Source: a virus. From it: 39,546 nucleotides of DNA. Positions 1-5,473 of the stretch are shown piece by piece; position 1 is the first letter of the stretch, and each line of letters starts with the position of its first letter. The DNA lies in IMG/VR virus record IMGVR_UViG_3300036841_000390, positions 1-39,546 of that record, one strand, 5' to 3'. The position numbers and the translations under genes were made by a program. The notes beneath the pieces are model-generated. The model saw only the letters and a list, made by a program, of their open reading frames with translations. It searched no databases and was not told the origin of the DNA.

Positions 1-127
1 TGCTTTTGGCCGAAAATAAAATATCATTATACCCGAGATACCTTTTCATTAAGCTGGACAAGAACGGAATGCTGCCGCGCATTTTTGAATATAGACTTGA
101 TCTTAACATAAGAGCGCAGTGCGTGAA
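1..127. repeat. Terminal direct repeat (copy of 39420-39546)
   Basis: These 127 bases are identical to the last 127 bases of the window. The reading frame that runs off the right end continues here without a break. This is what a circular or circularly permuted genome gives when the assembler leaves a k-mer-sized overlap; 127 is a common maximum k-mer. It is more likely an assembly overlap than a biological terminal repeat. Confidence 0.95.
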
Positions 128-173
128 TGCCATCCGCACATACTGGAAAAACAAAGAAAATGAGAAAAAGTGA
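1..173 (+). CDS. PD-(D/E)XK exonuclease, C-terminal part (gene crosses the ends)
   Basis: This is the 3' end of the gene that starts at 39032. The frame enters at base 3 (CTT) and ends with TGA at 171-173. On the circle the protein is 186 aa. This part holds the last 56 residues, after the catalytic motifs, and ends in a basic Lys-rich tail. The gene heads the operon that contains recT downstream, so it is the likely 5'-3' exonuclease partner of the annealing protein, as in RecE/RecT or lambda Exo/Bet pairs (inference from family and context). Confidence 0.85.
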   Translation, partial: LLAENKISLYPRYLFIKLDKNGMLPRIFEYRLDLNIRAQCVNAIRTYWKNKENEKK

Positions 174-202
174 TTCTCATTTAATCGCACTTACGTTATG
201 AT
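174..202 (+). promoter_or_regulatory. Possible promoter upstream of the 264 operon
   Basis: TTCTCA at 174-179 and TATGAT at 197-202 are separated by 17 bp. They match the sigma70 hexamers at 4/6 and 5/6 positions. A transcript would start near 209 and carry the hairpin at 227-247 in its leader. This is pattern matching only. Confidence 0.35.
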
Positions 203-220
203 TTAGCCATCAACATCAAC

Positions 221-247
221 AAAAAACCCCTGACCACGAATCAGGGG
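221..247 (-). terminator. Rho-independent terminator reading leftward
   Basis: On the minus strand, CCCCTGA, a 7-nt loop and TCAGGGG are followed by six T. No minus-strand gene ends nearby. The nearest is 1887-2279, so the terminator would stop antisense read-through of the recombination operon before it reaches the exonuclease gene. On the plus strand the same hairpin lies in the leader of the gene at 264. Confidence 0.7.
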
Positions 248-263
248 CACACGAGAGGAACAT

Positions 264-437
264 ATGAAAAATTACTCAGACGTCAGTGTAACCGAACTAG
301 AAGAATCGGTACAACAAATTTTGCAGTGCCAAGAAAATATTTTAGAACTAGAATCCAAATCGGCTGAGATGCGGTCCGCCCTTATCCAGGCTTTATGGTC
401 TGAAATCAGCGAAGTCGAGAGGATTCTGCGATGCTAG
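264..437 (+). CDS. Small coiled-coil protein in the recombination operon
   Basis: A 57-aa protein. The ATG at 264 is preceded by GAGAGGAA at a good spacing. The sequence is acidic and helical, with heptad-like Leu/Ile spacing (LEESVQQILQ, then NILELESKS), and a single short coiled coil fills it. I recognise no family. It lies between the exonuclease (ends 173) and a zinc-ribbon gene whose ATG overlaps its last 7 bases, so it is translated as part of the recombination operon. A role as a small accessory or anti-host factor is possible but nothing in the sequence shows it. Confidence 0.65.
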   Translation: MKNYSDVSVTELEESVQQILQCQENILELESKSAEMRSALIQALWSEISEVERILRC

Positions 438-559
438 ATATCTATTTAGAACCCGAACCACAAGTGTTTTGCCCAGAATGCGGAGAAATAGCTGATTTTT
501 TCAGAGGCCGAATCATTTGTAACGAATGTTATGAAGAGGAGGCTTGTAATGACGCTTGA
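431..559 (+). CDS. Small zinc-ribbon protein
   Basis: A 42-aa protein with two CxxC knuckles, C14-C17 and C30-C33, separated by 12 residues: a minimal treble-clef or zinc-ribbon fold. The ATG overlaps the end of the preceding gene. The stop codon overlaps the next start (549), and the next gene's GAGGAGG ribosome site lies inside this gene, so the three genes are translationally coupled. Function unknown. Small zinc ribbons are common in phage recombination and early operons, where they may bind nucleic acid or host proteins (family knowledge, not shown here). Confidence 0.7.
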   Translation: MLDIYLEPEPQVFCPECGEIADFFRGRIICNECYEEEACNDA

Positions 560-1160
560 TATCTTTTCAGAAGAAATGCCAGTCAGCTTGGAGGAAAATA
601 CCCTCCAAGTGAAAAGCGTAATCAAAGACATGTTCAGCTTCGCCTCGGCTTTAGTCGTGGATAACGAAGTTACTTATAAAAAGATGACCTCGTTGTACAG
701 TCAAGCCCGGGCGTGGAAGAAATGTGTGGACGAGAAACGCAAGCTCCTAACCGAACCGCTCCGCAAGCAAGTCGCTTCGATTAATGACAAAGCCAAAGAA
801 TTAACAGATCCATTGGACGGAGTCATCGAGGTCGCGAACGCCAAGGCAACCTCTTACCAAAGTCTTTTGGAACAGAAACGCCAAGAAGAAGAAGCTCGGC
901 TTCGCGCGGCGGCGGAACTTTTCGACGCGGCCGACGAAGTTTATGTACCGGCTTTGGAGAAGGTGATTCGCGGTGAAGGGGCCTCGGCGGTGACCAAGGT
1001 CCAGAAGCGTTTTCGCGTCGTCGACTTGTCTAAAGTTCCCCCTAAGTATCTCATGATCGATGAGAAGAAGCTTTTACAAGACATCAAACTCGGCCTCGAC
1101 TGCGTCGATGGAATCGAGATTTACGAAGAATCGGTTACAACATTAAGGACAAGATCATGA
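549..1160 (+). CDS. RecT-associated phage coiled-coil protein
   Basis: I choose the ATG at 549 rather than the one at 531 because GAGGAGG ends 7 bases before it; this gives 203 aa. Residues about 20-115 are a long, charged helical region rich in Glu, Lys and Ala. Near the C-terminus is a compact segment containing VPPKYLMIDEKKL and a GIEIYEE ending. This architecture (helical front half, small C-terminal VDxxxVPxxYxxxDEKxI domain) is seen in conserved phage proteins encoded beside RecT- or ERF-type annealing proteins. The biochemical role is not established to my knowledge. It overlaps recT by 4 bases (ATGA). Confidence 0.75.
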   Translation: MTLDIFSEEMPVSLEENTLQVKSVIKDMFSFASALVVDNEVTYKKMTSLYSQARAWKKCVDEKRKLLTEPLRKQVASINDKAKELTDPLDGVIEVANAKATSYQSLLEQKRQEEEARLRAAAELFDAADEVYVPALEKVIRGEGASAVTKVQKRFRVVDLSKVPPKYLMIDEKKLLQDIKLGLDCVDGIEIYEESVTTLRTRS

Positions 1161-1969
1161 CTCAAATAATCAAATATGAAGAACAAAAACAAAAAATCAC
1201 CACTTACAAGGAACTCGCAACCATTGCCATCAGATCCGGTTGCTACGGACAAATGTCGGTCGATCAGGCCACGAACGTCATGCTAAGCGCGGCTGACCTA
1301 GGAGTTTCGCCCATGAAGGCTCTTAATGGAGGGTTTCACGTTATAAAGGGTAAAATAACCATGGCAGGCCACCTTATCAGCGACCGCATCCGAAGCGCGG
1401 GACACAGCGTCAAGGTGACCGAGCATACTAGAGAGAAATGCGTGATCATCGGCGTGCGAAAAGACAATGGCGATTCTTATAAAAGCGAATTCGATATGGA
1501 AGATGCAAAACTGGCCGGATTGCTGGCTTCGCCGACGTGGAAGAGTTACCCCAAAGACATGTTATACAATCGAGCGATTGCAAGGCTTGGGAGGGTATTG
1601 TTTTCGGATGTGGTCGGAGCGTGCTACTCGGAAGACGAGGGCCATGATATTGCCGGCATTCCTGCGGAGCAACGCTTTTGCGAAGATCCGGATGAAATCA
1701 TCTTGCAACCAAAACTTTTAGAGAAAGAGCCGCCCATTCCACTTAATAGCCTAGAGGAGCATCTTAAGTCGGACGGCATCGATGTAACTGCGTTACAACA
1801 GTACCTTAGTGAGTTGGCGGCCAAGAAGAACGAGAATCCCGATGTAATCATCAGATCGGCACTCATTCCCGATCTGCTTCCCAAATTCAAGACGGCGTAT
1901 CAAAAGTTTTTGGTCCGGCTTTCGGAGGCGCAGAATCTTCCCCTTCCCGACGAGGTCGTTTCCGCTTGA
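1157..1969 (+). CDS. recT: RecT-family single-strand annealing protein
   Basis: A 270-aa protein. Residues about 15-170 match the RecT/Redbeta pattern: the VDQATNVMLSAADLGVSPMKAL helix, a GGFHVIKGKITM strand, and ISDRIRSAGH before the core sheet, then a KDMLYNRAIARLGR helix. RecT proteins coat single-stranded DNA and anneal complementary strands during phage replication and repair. The C-terminal 90 residues form a less conserved acidic tail, a region used for partner contacts in relatives. It is the last gene of the recombination operon. The 3' 83 bp overlap the convergent minus-strand gene 1887-2279. Confidence 0.85.
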   Translation: MTQIIKYEEQKQKITTYKELATIAIRSGCYGQMSVDQATNVMLSAADLGVSPMKALNGGFHVIKGKITMAGHLISDRIRSAGHSVKVTEHTREKCVIIGVRKDNGDSYKSEFDMEDAKLAGLLASPTWKSYPKDMLYNRAIARLGRVLFSDVVGACYSEDEGHDIAGIPAEQRFCEDPDEIILQPKLLEKEPPIPLNSLEEHLKSDGIDVTALQQYLSELAAKKNENPDVIIRSALIPDLLPKFKTAYQKFLVRLSEAQNLPLPDEVVSA

Positions 1970-2279
1970 CGCCTTGAGCCACAACCCCGAGGGAGAGTTT
2001 AGAAAGCTCTTCCTCTTCTTTGGCCTTGAGCGCTTCGCGTAACCGATGAAATTCGGCTGCGTTGTGCAAAATGTCTGACTTCAATTCTTTAAAATGAATT
2101 TCGTTCTGATACTTCGTTTCTGAATTATATTTTATAATTTTCTGATTTATATCACTTAACAATTGTATAACTTGTTCCTTCCTGTCTTTCAAATGAAAGA
2201 TTAACTTTTCCAGCTTATAACTAATTATAATTAACATTAATATAAAGAAAGTTAACGCAAAAACGTAAAAGTAATTCAC
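1887..2279 (-). CDS. Membrane-anchored coiled-coil protein, unknown
   Basis: A 130-aa protein starting at a GTG that overlaps the upstream stop (GTGA, 2276-2279). Residues 1-22 form a hydrophobic helix, followed by a long charged coiled coil (about 23-100) and a basic, Pro-rich tail. This is the topology of single-pass phage membrane proteins such as inner-membrane spanins or superinfection-exclusion factors. I cannot choose between these. It is convergent with recT and overlaps its 3' end by 83 bp. Confidence 0.6.
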   Translation of the reverse strand: MNYFYVFALTFFILMLIIISYKLEKLIFHLKDRKEQVIQLLSDINQKIIKYNSETKYQNEIHFKELKSDILHNAAEFHRLREALKAKEEEELSKLSLGVVAQGVKRKRPRREGEDSAPPKAGPKTFDTPS

Positions 2280-2692
2280 GCTGATACCCTGGTACAGCGT
2301 TGCACGGGCTTAGGAATCGGCATCGCAGGTGCGGCCGGTTTGACTTGCTCGCGCAATTTATTCCAATTAAATAGGTCTTGTTGCATGGGAGTCCGCTTCG
2401 GATTTTCGCGCGAAAGCCGGCGCATCTCTTTTTTGAGCCACGGAGTGCGGTGCGTCCAGTCCAAAAAGTTTTTACCGGAAAAATATTTGCCGACAAGGTA
2501 CACTAAAAAAGAATTTTCCTCTGCAGAGAGGAACCCTTCGCGCATGCAACGCTTGATTAAAATCAAATAGTCATTATGCTGGAATGGAATAGCTTGCGAC
2601 AAATTGTCCAAAGCCAACAACTTTTTCTTGTGAACATACAAATGTTGAAATTTCTCTCTAAAATCTTCGATTTTATCAAACAGGTAGGACAT
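2276..2692 (-). CDS. Unknown protein, first gene of a leftward pair
   Basis: A 138-aa protein. The ATG at 2692 follows AAGGAG at about 8 bases. Helical and basic in the middle (LKKEMRRLSRENPKRTPMQQ), with a Pro-rich end (PAAPAMPIPKPV). I recognise no domain. It is coupled to the membrane-protein gene at 2279. A candidate promoter (-35 complement at 2741-2746, -10 complement at 2717-2722, 18-bp spacer) lies directly upstream. The pair stands alone, convergent to the recombination operon and divergent from the replication operon. Confidence 0.65.
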   Translation of the reverse strand: MSYLFDKIEDFREKFQHLYVHKKKLLALDNLSQAIPFQHNDYLILIKRCMREGFLSAEENSFLVYLVGKYFSGKNFLDWTHRTPWLKKEMRRLSRENPKRTPMQQDLFNWNKLREQVKPAAPAMPIPKPVQRCTRVSA

Positions 2693-2716
2693 GAGCTGCG
2701 CTCCTTTTTTCGGAAA

Positions 2717-2746
2717 AGTTTACGCTTGCAGAGAAATTTTGTTCAA
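2717..2746 (-). promoter_or_regulatory. Possible promoter for the 2692/2279 gene pair
   Basis: On the minus strand, TTGAAC (2746-2741) and TAAACT (2722-2717) are 18 bp apart, each matching consensus at four of six positions. Transcription would start near 2710, just upstream of the AAGGAG site of the 138-aa gene. Confidence 0.35.
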
Positions 2747-2761
2747 GAAATTTTGGAAAAG

Positions 2762-2789
2762 AAAAAACCCCGAGGCACAGGCCCCGGGG
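2762..2789 (-). terminator. Rho-independent terminator reading leftward
   Basis: On the minus strand, CCCCG-G-GGC, loop CTGT, GCC-T-CGGGG make a 9-bp stem (one G.T pair) followed by six T. It lies upstream of, and points toward, the start of the 2692 gene. It can therefore only end a transcript that begins between it and the divergent replication operon. See the small-RNA candidate. Confidence 0.8.
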
Positions 2790-2871
2790 CAACTAGTTTA
2801 TTAATGATCCTGAAGCCATCACACTCGGATCAAAATAACAAAGTGTTCTTACTCGAACACGTAAGATCTTA
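2762..2871 (-). ncRNA. Candidate small RNA in the divergent control region
   Basis: A minus-strand promoter-like pair, TTGCGT (2907-2902) and TACAAT (2883-2878) with an 18-bp spacer, would start a transcript near 2871. The terminator at 2762-2789 would end it, giving about 110 nt. Inside are a 12-bp palindrome GTAAGATCTTAC (2861-2872), a GTGTTC/GAACAC hairpin (2843-2860) and the sequence GGCTTCAGGATC (2817-2806). The last is repeated in the leader of the replication gene at 2930-2941. No open frame of useful length is present. Inferred from signals only. Confidence 0.4.
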
Positions 2872-2941
2872 CTCCTCATTGTATTTTTAACCAAATTAAA
2901 AACGCAATAAAGAAAAGGTTTTATACTCCGGCTTCAGGATC
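2806..2941. repeat. 12-bp inverted repeat flanking the control region
   Basis: GATCCTGAAGCC at 2806-2817 and its exact complement GGCTTCAGGATC at 2930-2941 are separated by 112 bp. The right arm sits about 10 bp before the ribosome site of the replication gene. A -10-like TATACT lies at 2922-2927. Paired operators for a dimeric regulator, or a long-range RNA stem, are both possible. Confidence 0.7.
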
Positions 2942-2964
2942 TCCAATGAAAAAGGAGATCACAT

Positions 2965-4017
2965 ATGGCATCAATTTCCTCACAACATCACAGTTTTGAC
3001 ATCGCTTTAGCCACAGAATATGGCATTGAGTGCGCAATTCTAATTCACCACTTTCAGCATTGGATTAGAATCAACCGGTTTAAGGAAGACCATATACATC
3101 AAGAACGGTGCTGGATGTATGAAAAGAAAAAAGATATCAAAGCTCACTTTCCTTACTGGAGTTTCGAAGAAGTAAAATATTTGATTGATAAGTTGGTAGC
3201 GTTTGGAGTTTTGATGAAAGGAAACTTCAACAAAAACCGTTTAAATCACACAAATTGGTATGCATTTGTCAATGAAAAAGCCTTTCAAGTGGATCAAGAA
3301 AGCTGTATAAGATTTAAAGAAATGTTTACGAAAAGGGAAAAGTCCCCATTCGATGAGGGAAAAGTCCCCTCTCGAATGGAGAAAAGTCCCCGATCTTATA
3401 TAGGATCATATTCTAAACATACAGATTCTAAACCTACAGATATAAAGGCTAAAGAGAGAGAGAGGGCTTCGCCAAAGTCGGCTCCGCCTCCCGCACCCGC
3501 CCCGGCCAGCCACTACGTTGGTCGCTTTGAAGATAAAATTTTGATTACAACCGAACAGCGCTCGAGGTTGATTGAGAAGTACGGGGGCATGGAATCCCTG
3601 GTGGATCAGTACGCCGAAAGGTTGTACCGTCACTCCCAACAAAACCCGGCAAGCTTCAAAAAATATAAACGCCACGATCTAAAAATCGAAGATTGGATCG
3701 ACCAAGATTTGGCCAAGCCAAAGGAAGAAACTAAACCAAAAACCCAAAAACAACTGCCGTTCACTGAAAATTTAAAACCCAAACAACTTGAAAACTTTAA
3801 GAAAAATCATGCAATCGTGGAACGCTTGGTGACGGAGCATCCAGCGGAATGCTCAGGACTGGAATTTTATTACAAAGCCCACGTGTTACGAGACAAAAAA
3901 AGCCCCAACTTTAGCGTTAGCGGCTTGATTGAACATCGAGATTTTTGCCGAGTTTTAGACAAACATTTAGGCTCAAGCATCGAAGAGGAGGTTTTTGGCA
4001 ATGTCGAATTTATTTAA
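2965..4017 (+). CDS. Replication initiator with winged-helix N-terminus
   Basis: A 350-aa protein; the ATG at 2965 follows AAGGAGAT at 7 bases. Residues 1-105 match the N-terminal winged helix of phage and plasmid replication proteins of the DnaD/replisome-organiser type: ECAILIHHFQHWI, CWMYEKKKDIKAHFPYWSFE, a recognition-helix region (EEVKYLIDKLVAFGVL), then NFNKNRLNHTNWYAFV. A low-complexity linker follows (about 120-180, charged then Pro/Ala-rich), then a C-terminal domain that probably recruits host helicase (family inference). The DNA encoding the linker holds three 22-bp-spaced iterons and an AT-rich stretch, as lambda gene O contains the lambda origin. It heads the second rightward operon. 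Confidence 0.75.
   Translation: MASISSQHHSFDIALATEYGIECAILIHHFQHWIRINRFKEDHIHQERCWMYEKKKDIKAHFPYWSFEEVKYLIDKLVAFGVLMKGNFNKNRLNHTNWYAFVNEKAFQVDQESCIRFKEMFTKREKSPFDEGKVPSRMEKSPRSYIGSYSKHTDSKPTDIKAKERERASPKSAPPPAPAPASHYVGRFEDKILITTEQRSRLIEKYGGMESLVDQYAERLYRHSQQNPASFKKYKRHDLKIEDWIDQDLAKPKEETKPKTQKQLPFTENLKPKQLENFKKNHAIVERLVTEHPAECSGLEFYYKAHVLRDKKSPNFSVSGLIEHRDFCRVLDKHLGSSIEEEVFGNVEFI
3335..3440. other. Probable replication origin: iterons plus AT-rich region
   Basis: GGGAAAAGTCCCC occurs at 3335-3347 and 3357-3369, and GAGAAAAGTCCCC at 3379-3391. The spacing is exactly 22 bp, about two helical turns. Because 22 is not a multiple of three, the copies fall in three different reading frames and encode different residues (EKSP, GKVPS, EKSPR), so the repeat is kept as DNA. 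The unit is nearly palindromic. To its right, 3392-3447 is AT-rich and contains a tandem 15-bp repeat (3410-3424 and 3425-3439, one mismatch). Iterons beside an AT-rich tract inside an initiator gene is the layout of the lambda origin. Confidence 0.7.
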
Positions 4018-4354
4018 AAACAAACCACAACAACAAGAACCCTCCGGAGAAGGCCACCGCGATTATGAATTCAATCTCGATTGGTCAAAAAAATTCATTA
4101 AAAAAGTCGAAGCCGGCTTGCCAAAAGGTGTTCGCGTGGCCATAACCTCGTCTCACCACTTTCCCAACAGCTTGTTGATGATTTCATGGACACCGCCTCG
4201 AAATGCTCCCATAGGGAATTTCGCTGTTCCGATCTTCATGCACACGCCAACTAAAGAATTTATTAATAAATCGCAAACAGCTTTAGATCTACACGTGAGC
4301 ATGGCATTAAATTACATCGCGAAGCATGCCGAATTGGAGGTAAAAATTGCTTAA
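4001..4354 (+). CDS. Unknown protein coupled to the replication gene
   Basis: A 117-aa protein. The ATG at 4001 is preferred over the TTG at 3995 because AGGAGG (3986-3991) lies 9 bases before it. It overlaps the end of the initiator gene by 17 bp. A disordered polar N-terminus precedes an alpha/beta-looking domain with a WSKKFIKKVEAGL helix and strands around VRVAITSSHHF and SLLMISW. No family recognised. The context suggests a replication accessory protein, but that is inference from position only. Confidence 0.65.
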   Translation: MSNLFKNKPQQQEPSGEGHRDYEFNLDWSKKFIKKVEAGLPKGVRVAITSSHHFPNSLLMISWTPPRNAPIGNFAVPIFMHTPTKEFINKSQTALDLHVSMALNYIAKHAELEVKIA

Positions 4355-4574
4355 ACAAATCGCCACCAAAATCTGCACAGCATGCCACAAGGAAGTCTTC
4401 GCGGCCCTCTTCCCTTCGATGAAGCACTCTGAATGCGCGGATTGTTCTAGAGAACGGAATGCAAAATACAAGAAAAAAGCCTTCGGAAAGACCGGATCAA
4501 AGCGCAGCAACAACCTCCTCTTCGGCAAGAAAGGCACGCAGTTTGAATGGGAAAGACATCTCGATTTGCAGTAA
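4347..4574 (+). CDS. Small zinc-finger protein
   Basis: A 75-aa protein starting at a TTG (4347) placed 6 bases after GGAGG and overlapping the preceding stop. No ATG fits. C10-C13 and C30-C33 form two CxxC pairs, and the C-terminal half is strongly basic, so it is probably a small nucleic-acid-binding zinc finger. It follows two coupled replication-operon genes. Function unknown. Confidence 0.65.
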   Translation: MLKQIATKICTACHKEVFAALFPSMKHSECADCSRERNAKYKKKAFGKTGSKRSNNLLFGKKGTQFEWERHLDLQ

Positions 4575-4588
4575 ATTAATTAATTTGG

Positions 4589-4604
4589 TACGTTGTAGAA
4601 CGTA
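4589..4604. repeat. Intercistronic hairpin
   Basis: TACGTT, loop GTAG, AACGTA form a perfect 6-bp stem in the short gap between the zinc-finger gene and the gene at 4627. There is no T-run on either side, so it is not a standard terminator. It may be an mRNA processing or stability element. Confidence 0.5.
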
Positions 4605-4626
4605 AATAACAAAAAAAGGCGCTAGC

Positions 4627-4797
4627 ATGAAATTGCAAACCATATCGGAATCTCAGATGGCCTTAATTCAGCGTTTAAAGGCCTTTTTAGACGATGTTGT
4701 AGAAAAAAGGACTCCAGAGTGCTTAAAACGAAATGACGCGATTTTTGACCCCTTAGAACAAGAAACAGAGACATTCTCACCTCCGGAGCCCTTATGA
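4627..4797 (+). CDS. Small acidic unknown protein
   Basis: A 56-aa acidic protein (MKLQTISESQ start, PPEPL end) with a central amphipathic helix of about residues 8-30. The ribosome site is weak (AAGGCG). Its TGA overlaps the ATG of the next gene (ATGA, 4794-4797), which supports it as a real member of the operon. No recognised family. Confidence 0.55.
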   Translation: MKLQTISESQMALIQRLKAFLDDVVEKRTPECLKRNDAIFDPLEQETETFSPPEPL

Positions 4798-5072
4798 CAG
4801 AAAACCAATCTCTACTTGCGTGGGTCGGCGGCATCGTCGGCGCGGCGCTCGTCCTCGTCGTCGGTGTCGTGGCTCATGACAGGCTCGCCATCGTAGACCA
4901 TCTCTTCGATTTTCACTTAGACGTGGCGGAAGTGCAGCGCGAATTGGAACAAGAGAGAGAAGATCGAGAACACAACAAAGCCGTGCAGCGCGAATGGTGT
5001 CGAGATCTAAGCTTTCGCGATCACGAAGTCGGGACCTGCACCCCTCCCGAGAACAACGGGAATCGGGATTAA
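4794..5072 (+). CDS. Single-pass membrane protein (spanin- or holin-like topology)
   Basis: A 92-aa protein. Residues about 8-28 form a strong hydrophobic helix (LLAWVGGIVGAALVLVVGVVA). A highly charged, helical soluble part follows (EVQRELEQEREDREHNKAVQ). An N-terminal anchor followed by a coiled coil is the layout of inner-membrane spanins, and the location among small genes at the end of an operon fits a lysis role. No outer-membrane lipoprotein partner with a lipobox is visible, so this is not certain. Confidence 0.6.
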   Translation: MTENQSLLAWVGGIVGAALVLVVGVVAHDRLAIVDHLFDFHLDVAEVQRELEQEREDREHNKAVQREWCRDLSFRDHEVGTCTPPENNGNRD

Positions 5073-5078
5073 AGCAAA

Positions 5079-5180
5079 ATGACCATGACCAAAGCAGATA
5101 TAGCAATCGTAAGCAAAAACCAGTCCTTCGGCGGCGGAAAAATGCCCACTCGATCCGTCATGGCCTTGGCGCGGATTTGA
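5079..5180 (+). CDS. 33-aa unknown protein
   Basis: The frame 5079-5180 begins with ATG ACC ATG and encodes 33 residues, basic overall with a Gly-rich turn (SFGGGKMPTRS). Its TGA overlaps the next ATG by one base (TGATG at 5178-5182), a classic termination-reinitiation junction. That junction is the main reason to call it. Confidence 0.45.
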   Translation: MTMTKADIAIVSKNQSFGGGKMPTRSVMALARI

Positions 5181-5473
5181 TGTCGATTTCGATGTTTGAT
5201 TTGGATTTAATGGCATCTTTGGCCAAGGATTCCAGCTCATCGGACGACCTCGAACCGCAACTTGCTAACAACATTAAGAAAATTAGATATTTCATGCTTC
5301 CTCCTGTAGATACATTTGTTACGCACTTTGAATATCAAGAGAAGATTCCGGCACAAATCTGGCAGTTCGAGGATTATTTTTATCTAGAAGTCAATGGACA
5401 TTTATTTATGATTCCGCTTGCGAAGCACTCCATCAATTGCCCATGCTACTTTAAACCGAAAGAAACTCAGTAA
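5180..5473 (+). CDS. Unknown protein at the end of the rightward operon
   Basis: A 97-aa protein. I choose the ATG at 5180 because it overlaps the preceding stop. The same frame is open back to 4994, but that upstream part is antiparallel-style Arg/Ser noise overlapping two other genes. An acidic N-terminus is followed by an alpha/beta segment rich in aromatic residues (QIWQFEDYFYLEVNGHLFMI) and a late CPC. No family recognised. The 3' end overlaps the convergent fibre gene by 23 bp. Confidence 0.6.
   Translation: MSISMFDLDLMASLAKDSSSSDDLEPQLANNIKKIRYFMLPPVDTFVTHFEYQEKIPAQIWQFEDYFYLEVNGHLFMIPLAKHSINCPCYFKPKETQ

Noticed and set aside
4994-5179. In-frame upstream extension of the 97-aa protein
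   Set aside because: It overlaps two coupled frames, is Arg/Ser-rich shadow sequence, and the ATG at 5180 forms a TGATG junction.
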